DNA of 64,000 bases from Ursus arctos (taxonomy: Eukaryota > Chordata > Mammalia > Carnivora > Ursidae): positions 5,648,366 to 5,712,365 of the forward strand of contig NW_026622985.1 in NCBI RefSeq assembly GCF_023065955.2, in the 5' to 3' direction. The position numbers and the translations under genes are program-made. A model generated the notes under the pieces. It had not been told where the DNA came from. It saw only the letters and a list, made by a program, of their open reading frames with translations, and did no database searches. Position 1 is the first letter of the stretch; every line of letters starts with the position of its first letter. Below are positions 27,296 through 41,307 of the stretch, one piece after another.

Positions 27296-27490
27296 TGGAT
27301 AGTGGGGTGCAGCAGACTTCGGATCAGAGGCGTGTTTGGCATTCGGCTCCACCTCCCATCCGCTGTGTGGACTGAGAGGTCCAGGGCCACCTACTCTGAG
27401 CCTCAGTTTCCTGCCCTGCCATGTGAGAATAATCATATCTATCCTCGTCAGGTTTATGTGAAGACTTAGGCCCTCAGTGTGCTGAAGGTT
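27296..27490 (+). repeat. MIR-like SINE
   Basis: The segment includes CCACCTACTCTGAGCCTCAGTTTCC, CCATGTGAGAATAATCATATCTATCC and GTTTATGTGAAGACTTAG, in forward MIR order. It ends at a poly-T run. Confidence 0.75.
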
Positions 27491-28988
27491 TTTTTTTTTT
27501 TTTCTTTGTGGAAAAGCACAGGCAGATAAACACCCATCTTGTCAACAAACACTTCAGGGCGTATGGGACCAGCTAGAGTCCACTAACATTTTTCTAAATG
27601 GGGGAGAAAATCAGGGAGAATGCTTTGTGGGATCCCTGGCTGTGACAAGCGAAGATGCATGTCCTCAGGGGAACTGCTCTTGGCACCGTGACCCCCTGGG
27701 TCCGTGCAGGCTTCCCTTCGGCCCAGAAGAATACGCCTGCTTGGTGCTCCCCTCCACTTGGGAATTACGCTGATGGTGTTTTAGGTGAACTGCCAAGGTC
27801 GTGTGACAATTTCAGTTACTTGAACTGGACCTTGACAAAGATGGTTAAAGTCAACTTTGCTTTACTTCAAACTCCAGCTGTCAGATCTGCCTTCCAGAAC
27901 AGACAGGGTGCAGAGCTGACCGAGAGGCTGGGGAAGAGATGAAAACCCGGTTCCGACCCTCTCTCTCTCAATGCAGCACAGCTGGGCACCTATCCTACTT
28001 TGTCTATGTTTTAGTAATTACACTTGTCATGTCTCACAGTGAACTGAATCCCAGACCTGTAATTTAGAAAGGGAAGAACACCAAGCGAAGAGTTTCCTTC
28101 TGAAGGGTACAAGTAAGAAAACAGCAGGTTCAAAAACCATGATTCTATTTATGGGATTAGCTCTGAAATTCACTGCTTTGGTGCCATTTGTGGCCTCCTG
28201 TCACCACCCTCCAAGGCACAGTTCATCACAACTTGGGGGTGAGACATCCCACAGATTAAAGAACAGGGTGAGGCATACTTTCTGTCAGTCATGTCCTTCT
28301 TGCTCTTTGATTTTTTTTTAATGAAAAACTACTTTTCTTTCAGTAAAAATAATATCTGCCTGCGCTAAAGATTGCAAGTGTGCAGAAGCAGCAAGATGAG
28401 ATTTGGGGAAATTCACCTCCAACCCCTGTAAATATAAGAAATCACGCAAGGGAGAACATGGAGAATAATCTTAAAATAAATAATAAGAACAGAGTGACAG
28501 AGCTTAATCCAAGCTTTAAAAAGAGAGAAGGGGCATTTTCAGACCCTGAACCAGGCCAGGAGGAAATGAAGTTGGCTGGAGAAACAGTGACAAGAGAGCG
28601 AGGTCCCGTCCTGTGCCAGGGGAGGACGAGCCAGTGAAGCTCCGGGCAGAAGTGACAAGGTGAATGTCCTCCTCTACTCCACTTCTCATCTCAGGGAGGG
28701 ACGTTCGTGCTGGGGCGCACAGGCCCAAACATAAGGGAGGTACATTCTACAAAGCGACTGTGCCAACGCGCAGGCGTGGCCACCCCGGTGTGTCCGTGGC
28801 CGATGGCTGTGGATGCAGGGCCACCTTGCCAGCAGGCCCTGCAAGGACAGGGACAGCGCTGTGCTCCCCCTGTGCACAGGGCAGGGCTCACTCCCAGCAC
28901 CGAGGGTAAGGGACGCAGGACCCACAGATCGCCAGCGGCCGGGGCGCCTGCAACGTGGGCCGCGAAGCTAGGCGCCTGTCAGCTGTTT

Positions 28989-28998
28989 GCGCATGCGC
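28989..28998. promoter_or_regulatory. NRF1-type palindrome GCGCATGCGC
   Basis: Exact consensus palindrome inside a locally CpG-rich stretch (about 28730-29080) of intron 3. Function unproven. Confidence 0.45.
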
Positions 28999-30164
28999 TC
29001 AGGCTGAGGTCCCTGCACGCGTGCTTCAAATGTGGTTTTTCCGCGGGCACATTCGTACTGAAACAACAGGCGGAATTCTTGCTGCCAGGGGGAAGGGAGT
29101 GTGGCAAAATGTGGCACGGAAGAGGAAAGGAAATATTGCAACCGGATGTTACACCTGCCGGCTTCTCGAGTGTGGGGGCCGTGTGGGCCTGGAACGCATC
29201 GGGGAGGCGCAGGAGACGCTGTGCCTCATGGAAAGTGGGGAAGGGCTGAGGATGACAAAACCAAGTCCAGGCTCAGGGGCGGAGCGGACACAGCTCCCGT
29301 CCAGGCTGGGCGAACACTCTGGGCCATTCCCTCCCTTACCCACAGTTGGCACCTTGTCAAGCCCCAAAGATTCCAGGAGCCCAGGCCCTGCTTCGGGGAG
29401 GCCGCAGATAAAGTAATCTCCCCCAGGACACACGGAGGGTGGCTCCCCTGCTGTCCCTCCCTTCCAGAAGCTCTGAGGGGTCCCTGCCAGAATTCCAAGC
29501 AAAAGGTGACTCAGCAGAGGCCGAGCAGGGTCTGGGACAACAGCTCGGGCACTGGTCCTGGGGGTCCCTGAGCCCAGAGGTGCAGGAGCGGGCTCTCTGG
29601 CTTCACATGGGGCTATTCCTTGAGGGAAGTGTTGACCGAGTTCATCCTCTGAGGCCACTGGGGTGCTCAGTAGGCCTCCGGCTGCTTTCCCAAGCCACAG
29701 GGGCCACGAGGCCCTCATTCCTGCCTTTCCCGTTTCTTCCTCTCCTCTGCTCCAAAAGCATAGTTCACAGGCACCAGCTCAAACAGTGAGGGGGGTTTGG
29801 GGGTGTGGGCAGGAAAGAGCAGGAAGTGCAAGACACCTGCGTCATATGCGGAGGAAGACAGGGCCAAGGGTGGGAGCGATGGCCGGGACTGAAGCCTGCG
29901 GGCAGGGTGGGTGCATCTGGCCTGTGCGCTAGGGTGCACATGCATGTGTGTGCACGTGTAAATGGCACAGAGGTCACTCTTCCTGCACAAGTACTTCACA
30001 AAGGCAGCTCAGGAAAAGAGGCTCAAAGCTAGAGAGCCTGCCGCTCTCGGTGGCTTTTACATTCAAAGACAGCATGCAGGACAGAGAGACAGGAGTCCCC
30101 TCCCTTTGAGCACCTGATGAGCCCTGCATTCCTGGGGGCACCTTCAGCCCCTCAGCCCAGTGAT

Positions 30165-30260
30165 CAGGCAGCAGACAGGAGCCCAGGTGTCAGACCCGGG
30201 CCCCCAGTGTGCTGGGAAGTCACAAAACCCCTGCTTCCTCCCTTCCTTAACTGGAAAGCA
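30165..30260 (+). repeat. Possible MIR fragment
   Basis: CCAGTGTGCTGGGAAGTCACAAAACCCCTGCTTCCTCCCTTCCTTAACTGG resembles a MIR core, but divergence is high. Confidence 0.4.
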
Positions 30261-31154
30261 AAGCAAAGCGAAGCTGTAGGTATTTCTAGGGAAAGCACTG
30301 TGGCCAATGGCAGGACTCCACTGTTCCGAGCTGACACCGAGGCTGTGGGGAGACAGGGCTCCTTTAAGGTCTTTAGTAACTTGTGTTAATAAACTGCTCA
30401 CCTCAAAATGCTCCTAAGGGATTCCTTAACCCCCACCCCCTTCCCCATCTTGATCTTTCTCATGATTTCCAAACTTAGCTCTAGGCTTCGTAACTGCTAA
30501 GCATATGGTGTTTTGTCAACACTCACGAGGAAGCTCTGGGATGGGGCTCAGACCACCGAATGGGATAACGGAAGGGAGGTTTAGGGAAGGATCTGCCCAC
30601 ACTCTCCTTCCCCCTCTGAGAGGCTCTGGGGCTTGAGAGCCCCTCACGGCCTCCCCGGACTCAGTCCCCTCCCATGTGACACTGGAATGCAATGCCTGTC
30701 CTGTCCCCACACATCTGGAGGGTGGAAGGGCAGGGCAGCCCCAAGCAGAGGTGCCCGTCCGCTGTGCCGGCACTTCTGCTGACGTCCCCACAGCCTCCGA
30801 CTGGGACTCACTCATTACTCAGTGGCCTCCCGCTTCCCAGCACCTCAGTCAAAACTGCACATCCTTGGGAAGAACCTTCAAATATCACGCTTTTTTTCCT
30901 GGTAGATGTCAGCTGCTTCTCAGGATTCGAGAAGCTCAAAAAGTCCTGTCCTTCACTGCAGCACCATTTCTTTGAAATGAGGGAGATTCTTCTCTTCCTT
31001 TTCCCCCCTCTCTCTGTCGCTTTCTGATTCAACACTGTTTACTGGGAAGCACGGGAGAAGGACCAGGGCAGGCCGAGCCTCCTTCCATCTAGAATCCAGG
31101 CGATGCCAAACAAGCGAGGTCAACATCAAGGCTGCCTGCCCCAGCAGCTGGCCA

Positions 31155-31345
31155 CACATTGTCCGTGAGCGGCTACTGGGCCCCGGCCACCACGGGAAAC
31201 GCTTTCCATACACCAGCGTTCCCGTTCTCGAAGCAGCCCCGTGAGGCGACAAAGGAGGCGAAGAAGGCTTGAGAGGTCACCTGGCTGCCCCAGGTCACCT
31301 GCTGGGATGGGGTGAAACAGGGACTTTAACTCGTGCTCTTCACCC
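31155..31345 (-). repeat. MIR-like SINE, reverse orientation
   Basis: AAACGCTTTCCATACACCAGC, CCCGTGAGGCGAC, AAAGGAGGCGAAGAAGGCTTGAGAGGTCACCTGGCTGCCC and GGGACTTTAACTCG match a complemented MIR in order. Confidence 0.7.
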
Positions 31346-32527
31346 CATAGCGCATCTTTCTCCAGGGCTGCCCTATATGCCCACCTGATCGGAAAGCCGA
31401 ATAAAACATAGGGACCGGAATGAGAATTTTGTTGCCGGCGGGAGACGCACCGCCTTCCTCTGGCTGCCTCAGTTGGGCAGAGCTGACCTTTGCTAACCTC
31501 CGCATTCTAGCCATTTGTGAGTTTATGAAATGAGGCCTCTTGACCAAGTCACACCGCACAGCCTTCGAGGAGTGGTTTATACTTCAGGCACCGCACACGA
31601 AACCCCAGCCCTGTCCCCGGAGAGCACGGGGTGAGAGGAAGTCCTCGTTCTCATTCTCGGGGAGAGTGTGGCGGGACGGGTTCCACAGGGCCTGGCTTCC
31701 CCGAAGGGCAGCATTCACAATGAGCAGTGGGGAAGAGGGAGATCTCCGGGGCGATCAAGGCAGAGGAGGCAGAGTGTGTAGGGGGTGGTCCTCCCCGCTG
31801 CTCGGACACTGGGCTGCAGGGGGGGATGAGGGGCAGGACTCAGAGGAAGCTGGGATGAGGTCCGAGGCCTCTGCCCAGAGGGTCCCATGGTAGGAACGGG
31901 GTGTCAGGTGGCAGGAGGGGGATAGCCAGGGTTGGGGGGTCTGGCTGAGGAGACACAGAGGACACTATCCCCACACCCCATACCCCACACCCCACAGACA
32001 GAAACAGGGACTCTGGGGGCCAGCAGAGTGGTCTGGGGCAGAGGAGGCTCACAGGCCTGTATTCAGGCCTGAAGCAGACAGCCACCCCCTGCGTCCCCCC
32101 GCATCCCTGTGGGTCTCGGGCCCATCTGGAATCGGGCTGTGGATGGGAAACTCCAGGCTTCTGAGGAAAACTGTCCCAGCTATCGCCAGCCCTTGGGTTT
32201 CCAGAGGCCCCAACTTCTGCATTCTGTCCCCGCTCCACACCACCTACCCTCCTCCTCCTGCTGCCCCATCCAGATGCTGCCAGGAGGCAGGGCCCGGAGC
32301 GCGATTGTGACACGGCAGCATGTGTCATATTGTAACTGGGTGTCCACATCCTCCTGCCCAAATTGTAACAGCCTAGAAGAGGAACCAGGGCGAGGAGTGA
32401 AATATAGGAATGCAGGGAAAGAGGAAGCCATCGCCAGACACCAGCCCAACCGAAATGCGGAGAATTATGGAGAAGTGACAGAAAGGGAAGCAAGAGTAGG
32501 GAATTGCATTTGGTGGCTTGACCAAGT

Positions 32528-33410
32528 GCACACGCATGCACAGATACACACTCACAGACACAGACTCCCACACTCACACACACTTCCACACGCACTGATA
32601 CATGCTTACACACATAAACAGACACACACACATACACATACAGACACCTTCCCCACTACACACAGATATATGCTCACACACAGACTCTCACGCACACACA
32701 CTCACACTCACATGTACTTAGACACCCACACAGACACACACATACCCTCCCATATGCACAGATACATGCTCACACATGGACACACATACTTATACACATA
32801 GACTCACATACACACTCATATACACACTCCCACTCCCATACATACTAACACATGCTCTCACACACATACTCTACACACTCACACAGATTCACACGCATAC
32901 ACACACATACCTTTACAAAGGGACAGACACACACACATAGTCCCATGCTCACACTCACATGTGCATATACACACTCACACACTTATACACAGGTACCCCC
33001 CCCACACACAGACTCTCATACACACACTCACATGTACGTACTCACACTCACACAGAGACAGATACTCCTACATACACAAACGTACACACTTGCATACACA
33101 GAGACACACATACTCTCACAGACATACATACGCACAGATAAAGCTCTCGCTCACACATACAGCTACTCACTACACAGACACACATCACCCATACATATAC
33201 GTATACACAGATACCTACACACAGTCTCACACACACACACACACTTATACACACACGCAGATACGCTCACATACTCTCAGAGACATACACGTATATATAT
33301 ACACTCACGCACAGACACACACGTACTTGCACACACACTCACACACACCTCATATATACAGACACACAGTCACACTCTCACACTCTCATACACACTCACA
33401 CACACTCATA
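32528..33410. repeat. Long degenerate CA-rich tract
   Basis: About 880 bp of ACAC/CACAT/CTCACA/GATACAC variants on the plus strand, with very few Gs outside GA and CG units. In the transcript it is GU-rich. Several long open frames across it, in all forward frames, are compositional artefacts. Confidence 0.97.
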
Positions 33411-34721
33411 AGCCTTTCCTGCATCTAAACCAGACTTCTAAAAGACAAAGCTCCCCTCGTTCTTAGCCCCAGAGAAGAGGGACAAGTCAGGTCTGCAGTC
33501 TGAGGACACCTAGTCCAAGCTTCCTCTGTGTGTCTGTCCTAAATGGTACGAGATGCAGAAATTCCTAATTATTCTAGGAGGCCATTCTGTCATTTTCCTC
33601 TTACATTTAAAAAGTCAGAGTAAAACAGGGTAAAATTTCCTTACATCATAATCAAAAATTTAATTTTGGAGCTGAGACAAAAAAAAAAAGGAATAATGAA
33701 CAGAAAGCATAAGTACATTCAGGCAGATCCCCTTTGGGATAAAAAATACCATTTTAAGAAATGAGAACAGGCCAAGAGGAAAAGCCTGAAATCTAGGGAA
33801 AATTGAGAAAGAAGTTGTGAATTAACCCGTTTGTGGCATTTTCTGTGTGTGGAGATAACCAGCAGCAGAGCTCTGAGTCAAAGGCATTCCCGCTGGAGGG
33901 GTGAGGAGACTGCCTACAAAAATCCTTATCTACCGTTTTCACAGGCGTGTGGCGGAGGGCGGAGGGCCCAGCCAAGGGGGCCTTGCTGCCTGTCCTGCCT
34001 CCCGAGGCCTCTGAATTCACATGGGAAGCTCCCTACCAGTACAGTCTTTAAAAAGAATGGGTCCCTTCCCTCCTCCTAGTTTCCAAGAGAAACACTGGCT
34101 ACCCTAGGTGCTATTACTGTTCCTGTAGAAAACTACTGATTATCTCTTGAAACTTTGCATTTGTGTGGGACCTTCCCAGGAGTGGTCCTTCCGATTTATG
34201 CTCTGCAAGCTAGCGTGTGAAAGTTGCCATGAACTTAAGACAAGAGAGCCTGCATCCTGAGAAGACTAGAGGCAAACCTTCAGCCTGTGGGCAGAGCTCA
34301 GACGTGCGGGCAGCTCAGGACTGCTCTGTGCACCTACCCCCCAGGCTTCCTGGGTGAATGTTCTAGAGGACCTTCTACGTACCACACGTTGTTCCTACCC
34401 CAACATGACGTTCTGGACCCTGCAGTGTGACACCCATGACACATGCACAAACCAACACACCTGATGTCTTCCTTCACAGGTAAACCTGGGTCTACTCGAC
34501 AAGCTCTCACCGACCCCTGGTGCCACGGAGGCTGTGACATCCACCCTGTGGCCACAGGCCTGCAACCAAGGGTACTGACTGCTGACCTGTGAGACCCTTC
34601 CCGATATTACAGAAATGAAGACCACCAAGGCTCGCAGGGGACCCACAGCCTGTGATCCCAAAATGCCTGAATTCTTTTTTTCCCTTCCGATTTGGCAACT
34701 TGGTTTCTCATCTCTGATCCT

Positions 34722-34780
34722 TGTTTTCTTTTCTTTTCTTTTCTTTTCTTTTCTTTTCTTTTCTCTTTTCTTTCTTTTCT
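34722..34780. repeat. (TTTTC)n pentanucleotide tract
   Basis: About ten TTTTC units with minor interruptions; the transcript strand reads (GAAAA)n. Confidence 0.95.
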
Positions 34781-36131
34781 AAAACAAAAATTGACGGTAG
34801 CAGAGACCTCATCTAGGCACCATACTGCCTCACCACCCTACCTGCAGCCTGTTAGTCTCCCTTTCAGCCCACCATGGGCAGGTACAGCCCCACACACCTC
34901 GTGTCAGCTGCTCAGCTCTTCTGTCTTTCTGCCCAGGGCATCTAAGGCTTCGGGGAAATCTGTGTTGCTCAGGAGCAACCCAAAATCAGGACCCTCACTC
35001 TCCATGGGGCAGCCATTGCCGGTGGGGGGGCGTCATGACTGCCTCCTCTTGCATTCTGTGTGGTGGCTTGGGTGGAATGGAAGCCTGGTCCCCACAGCGT
35101 TGGGGGGGCACATCTGCATTGATTTTCCCCTTTTTTCTCTCCTCTGTGCCTCAGTCCAGCCTCCCGTCAGGCTGGGAGAAAGACCCAGCCCTTCCAAGTG
35201 ATGGAGAATTGATCCAGAAGCATCTTGCATTCACAGAAGGCAAACCTGGGGTTTCTAAGTCCCGAGTTATGGATAAAGACGGGCAGCACCATTAAACCAG
35301 TGCCACCCAAAGCAGATGCTCAGGCGGATGCTGCCTCCTCTGGACCCTGTCATTGAGTTTTAATGTGATTCCCGCATCCTGGCTCTGGGACAGTCTGGGT
35401 CCCCATGCAAATGGATCTCCTACCTTGTAACAGGACATAAAGGGTTGAAGCACATAAAGGGTTGCTGACACTATTTAATAGAGGAAAGTTGCAGTCACTT
35501 GCTGGTAGACTTCAAGATTCACTAACAATAGATACCCTTTAATTAAAACGACACAGTTGAAGACCGACCATAGAGCCAAAGCTGCATCTACTGGGCCCTT
35601 GGCATTCGCAGCTCTCCCAGCCCCAGCCTCAGCCTCCCCACCTGAGGACTGGCTCTCAAGGCCAGACACTCCCTTTGGTGACTTTGGAGAGACCCTAATG
35701 CCATGGGTGGGCTGACACGTGTTGGAATGAGGCAAACTTCTTTCCCTCTTGTCCCTTACAAGCCTTAGCACAAACATTGAAGAAATGAAACTTCGAGTTC
35801 AACACCAAGAACAGGGGAAGAGCAGGAGATGTGTGCCTGGCAAGCAGCAGACATCAAGCCCAATCTGGGGAGGCATGGTGACACACCAGGGCTCGGGATC
35901 TAAGCAAGGAAGAGAGATTTGGGAAACCGTAACCTTGCTTATTTAAGAGCAATGTTTATTTTCAGAACACCGAGTATTGCAAAAATTCTAAAACTATACG
36001 AGGGGAAAATATACAGCATGTGGAACTCAGAGAATTTTTACCCTCTGCAGTGACAAAATATTCCTATTTAGGTTACCAATTATTCCAAGGTCTGTCATGG
36101 TTGAGGGTCAAATGAAATAAAATGTCTAATA

Positions 36132-36304
36132 GGGGTGCCTGGGTGGCTCAGTGGGTTGAGCGTCCGACTCTTGGTTTTGGCTCAGGTCATGATCTCAGGG
36201 TCCTGGGATCGAGCCCTGTGTCTGGCTCCATGCTCAGCAGGGTGTCTGCTGGAGTGGAGATTCCCTCTCTCCCTCTTCCTCTGCCCCTCCCCTATTCATG
36301 CCCT

Positions 36305-36337
<33 letters not shown>

Positions 36338-36350
36338 ATCTTTTAAAAAC
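36132..36350 (+). repeat. Carnivore tRNA-derived SINE with (TCAA)n tail
   Basis: It starts GGGGTGCCTGGGTGGCTCAG and includes TCCGACTCTTGGTTTTGGCTC and GGTCCTGGGATCGAGCCC. It ends in seven to eight TCAA units and AATAAAATCTTTT. Full length, antisense to IKZF1. Confidence 0.97.
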
Positions 36351-39300
36351 ACCTAATAAAGTGACAAGAAGACAAATTTGCACAGTAGATCAAGAACTGT
36401 CATTAGACTTTCCCATCTCAACTTGAGGCTTTGGACTTAAGGGACAGAAGGAAGTACCACAAAAACTTGAATTGGAAGGATCTGAATAAAGATAAAAGAA
36501 ATTGAAAATGCAATGCCTTTGCCTCATTCTGAGCTGCTAAACTGAAAAAACATAGACTGGGGGAAATCAAAAGCATCACTAGCTGACCTCATCCCGTTGA
36601 CATTACACTTACTCAGAAGCTGGACATCTATCTGCACCAACTGGTGACAAGAGGTCAATAATGAGAAAGTAAAACTAGATTCTGAGCTGACCAACAAAAA
36701 GAGAAGTAAGAAGCCTCTGAATCAAATTCAGGCGTTTACTCTTGGGTGAGTCCCTCTGACACTCACTGGGGTATCTGCACCCTCACCTTATGCACAGTGT
36801 TGAAGATGATTAAATAGTTCTTTCTTATCTTAACACGGAACATATTAGAAGTTGCAATTTAGAAAGTCAAGGAAGACACTCAAAACATCCAAACAGATAA
36901 GAGCATTCAAAGCCAGGGTCATTTAGGGAACAGAGATAAGCTCTACACACACGTGACTTTTTGTGAAGTGAAGTTCAGGACCTCTACCGAGGTACAAATG
37001 CTGCTGTTCTTTCTGGCCGCAAGAGGACTACCTCTTTGCCAGCTGGGCCGCTTTGGAAAATCTGGAAGTCAGGACCCCACAACACTGGAGGCATGAGACA
37101 TGTCTGCTGAAGAAATGAATGGATGCATGAGCAAGTGAATGAATGGATAGCACCATCCTGCCTGCTCACGGGGTTTACAACTGGCCAAATGTATGCACAC
37201 AAATGACCTCTCCATAATGCTAGAATTCGCATTTACAATAGTAAACCCAAGTTCAGAAGAAGAGGTTCAAGTAATTTCAAGATATTCCTCAAAGAATCAC
37301 AGGGGGTCAAGGGTTCTAGAAAGATCCCTCATCCAAAAGGGTTAAAATATACCGGAAAAAAAAAAACGGGGTAGGTTTAAGTTGTTTGGAAATTTTTGTC
37401 GTGAAGGAATGCTCTCTCCCTGCAAATGCGAGATGAATGAGAAGCTGGTGGAGGTGCCTCTGAAAATGAATAGAAAGCACTCGTGGCAGACCCAGTATCG
37501 GGCCCAGATCCGCGGAGATGAGGGGCTCACTCACCAGCCCGCTGAACAATTTCCCACGGTACTAGGACAGTGAACTCTGCCTCCCGTATGCATTTCTGAG
37601 CTGAGAAACTACAGATTTTGATTGCAACCATGTGCCAGGTGTGTAAATCTTAGGTAGGGGTAAAAGAGTTTGGTGTCAATCATTTCCAGGGTTTTGCTGC
37701 CGGGAAAGTAGATATGGAGGAAATACAGAACACTCTGAAATTAAAAACAGGAAATGGGTGAATTCATTGCCCCTTCTGGGAAATGATGAAATGAAATGTG
37801 TTTCAACCTTAAGGTGTAATCATGCAAAACTTAGTTTATCAAGGTTATTAAGACATATGATTTCTCATCAAGATAAATGACTTTTTAAGATTTAAAAACC
37901 CAGTGAATGTAAGGGTTAAATCCACCCCCCTTCCCATATCATAAAACTACAAAGAGCTAGGTGCTTGAATATTTTCTATCAATAGACAATAAAGACAGAG
38001 AGAGAAAGTATCTAATGAACAATTATGATGTGAATATTTTCATGATCTCAAATCAGAACTTATAATAAAGTTGGTAACTGGTTGTTTCTGTTCAGAAGTG
38101 TGCTACATGGCCTGAATTAAACAACAAGAGTCCTTGTATTAAAACGCTAACCCCCTGTGCTAGAAAGCACAACTAGCACTTTTAAAAGTGCTTCAAGCAG
38201 AAGTCCAGTCTATTGACCGTTCGCTGATCCCTGGTGGCACAGGCAGGACCCACTGTGACACCACCTTGGAGCTAATCATCGCAACCCAGCATGCAGGGAT
38301 AAAGTGGCACCACCCAGCTCAGCATGCCCACAGATTTCTTTTCACAGACCAACACACAGAGCAGTTGTATGCATCACACCAAAGATCTACATGTATGAGT
38401 AACCCATGCAAATGAGAGGGAATGAAAGACCAGAAAATGATGGGAAATCTAACAGCACAAATATTTTCACACTTCAATGACACATTTCTAACGGTTAGGA
38501 GCGAGGCAGTTATATGCGCGTGATGTAAGGCCCTCGTCAGAGTCTGTTAGTGTAACTTGCTAGCACAGCCCAATGTATCCTCCCATCTGCCTGCCTCCAA
38601 GTCCTGTTGGAGGGTTCTCTATCCAGCTGCCAAATCTGCTGCGGGCAAACTCTGTCTCAAGATTGGGGAGAAGGTCCATGGAATGGGTTGCTGGCGGAGC
38701 CACTCATTCCCAAACATGGCACCTGTGCCGTGCAAACCAACAGGGATGAGGAGGGATGGGTTTTGCTGCCTTCTTGAGACACACGGACCGGCCTTCGTGG
38801 TTGCACCCCACATCAAGAAGGCCTGATGCCCATGCACCCCAGGATTTTCTTCCATGCTCCTCTGAGTAGACAGCATCAGTACATGGCCACATGGTCACTG
38901 ATGGTGATTCAAACCCAGGCCGCTGGTGTCCCCAGGGGCACCCCCACACACTCCCACTGCTTTGCATACCTCTGCTCAGATACCTCAACTGACCTGGGGG
39001 TCACTTCAATTGTTTCTCACATGGCTTCTTGTACCTAACTTTGGTAGTTTCAAGTCTGCAGCTTTCTGAATGAATGTGTAAAATAAAATAGATACACTGC
39101 CTTGGTTCCAAAGCCTTGACTCAACCTTTGCATGGAGGGTCCCTATCTGCCCCCAACTTATCTCTTACTGATCCTATAACATGACTTAAAATAGAAGCAT
39201 GAATGCCCTAAATGTGACAGGATTTCAGTTAGGGTGATATGGGTTGTAAGACTTCTTGATGAAAGGCAAGTGATGGTCCAAGATGGCATTCATTTTGGGG

Positions 39301-39889
39301 GTAAAGCTATGCCAATGACTCCCCCTACTCCCCGTCTACCCCCATAACCATGACTGCCTAGGGAATACATCTACTGAAGGTCTTCTCTGAGGTCAGCCCT
39401 CCTCCCAGAATCCCCTGATGCCCACGTAGAAACCAAAGATTCCACTGTGTTTCCTCGGCCTTCGCTTGTTTCCCTCCCCCCCACCCCTCAACCTGCTCCT
39501 TTTTCCTATTTTTAAAAATTCTACCTATTCTTGAAGTGACAGAATATATGTTATGTCTTCTGAAATCTTACACACATTGCATCAAAACTGATTTTGCTCT
39601 TTGCCTGTTTGTGGGTTTTGAAGTTTTTCATGTATCCTGCTCCCTAAGGGAGGCCCTGGGTGTGTGTCACGCATCCTCTGTGTTCCTCATTACTTGCCCA
39701 ACAAGTGCTGCATGAATGAAGCTAGACTGGCCTGTGGATATCACAACCAAATTTTCCTACCAGTTTCCCAACACCATTTAGAATACCAGTATTTTTCAAT
39801 ATGTCATTCGCCAATACTTACTCTTAGGGTGGTAACAAAGATCATAAACACACAGGCTTAATATAAAAAAAATGGTAGCAAGAGAAAGT

Positions 39890-39985
39890 TGAAAGAACAC
39901 AAGATTTAGAATCAGAAAACTTGGGTTCATATGGGTTGTGCGATTCGAAGATCGGTTAATCGACCTCATTAAGTTTATAACCAAC
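39890..39985 (+). repeat. Possible MIR fragment
   Basis: AAGAACACAAGATTTAGAATCAGAAAACTTGGGTTC matches the MIR 5' core 'agagcacaggctttggagtcagacagacctgggttc'. The remainder is degraded. Confidence 0.5.
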
Positions 39986-41307
39986 AAGGAACCCAAGATG
40001 GAGGTCCAATGACTCCCAGTGCCGACTGCCATTCCAGGCTGTCTGGGCATGGGACCCTTCTCATCTGTAAAGCAGAGAGAGGGAACAAGGTGAGGACTAA
40101 GTTAAACCACGTCACCAAAACCACTGTACTCTATCTCCCCCGATTAGGTATGAGAGCAGAGGCTGTTAGCACTAGAGCGCATGTGTCTGGTGCATTTTGT
40201 TCAACAGGTGGGTACCATCACTGCATAAAGAGCCATTGCCTTGTTGGAGTTGTTTTGTACTGACTGCCTCAGGTTCTCTTTTGTTTGCTTTTGTGTAATT
40301 CTTTTTGTGTCTGTGTTCGGAAGAGCTGCCAGCTTTACACCACATCTGGCACAGTGGTTCATTCGATTTGCTCATTACTGAAACAAAATGGTGCCCAGGC
40401 TCAGTTTTCAAGTGGGCTGAGCTTCTGTAGTTGGTATGAGTGACGTGCATGGTTTCAAACCCACCACATTCTTGTTCTGATCTCGGTGCCACAGCCATGA
40501 GGAAACAGCACCTTACAGAGGTGTTTTACCTCAAAGAATGTGCCAAAAATAACTGTTTCTCAATGTAGGTATCCCACTCTCATTTTTTTTTTTTTTGAGG
40601 TGAGAAATTTCCTAATAGCCAATTTGTAGAGCATCTCATGAAATCCCTTTTCAGCAATTCTTTTTCTTTTGTGTCTGGGACTCACATGCTCTTTCTCATG
40701 GATTCCGAAACATCAGCTGCGTCGTTTCCAGTAACAGTCATTGAAAACTTCAGAGAATTCATTTTCCTGACAAACTAAAATAATGAATTTCTTTTCCTAT
40801 TTACTAATTTGAAAGCTGTGGCCCACCGATGGGAAATCAGTAGGTAATGTCTTTCTGAAATGGGAATTCTCTTGAAAATGCCCCTAGCATATCATAGGAA
40901 AATCTTGGGATTTTCTCTGTTCTTCTTAAATAAAGAACATACTCCATACTTTGATCACAGTAAAATGTCCCTCTCTTCATTCTTGAATCTCCTGTCTCTC
41001 TGTGGATCTTGGAATGTGAGCCTTCCTGACCCCAAGAGTTGGCAAAGTGGGAGGGAAAATGAATTCACAACAGCACGATAATGTTGTCAGACACAATATT
41101 GGAGAACTATCCACATTGCTGTCATTGTAAAACACACTTTTACCAATTTCCCTTTCACTTAAACTTTCGAAGAAATCTTTCTGTGTCTGTAACAGGCCAC
41201 CTGCAACCTGAAAGATTCATGAAACTGTGACACAGTACCGGACATTTATACTGAGTTACGGAAACTCTGGATTAAAGATTTGTTTTGTTTAAAGACTGAT
41301 TTGTTTA

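Noticed and set aside
31840..32637. 265-residue minus-strand frame and overlapping plus-strand frames
   Set aside because: They run into the CA-rich tract, have no recognisable domain, and low-complexity sequence keeps all frames open.
32852..33466. His/Thr-rich 204-residue frame
   Set aside because: It is a direct translation of the CA repeat, not a protein gene.
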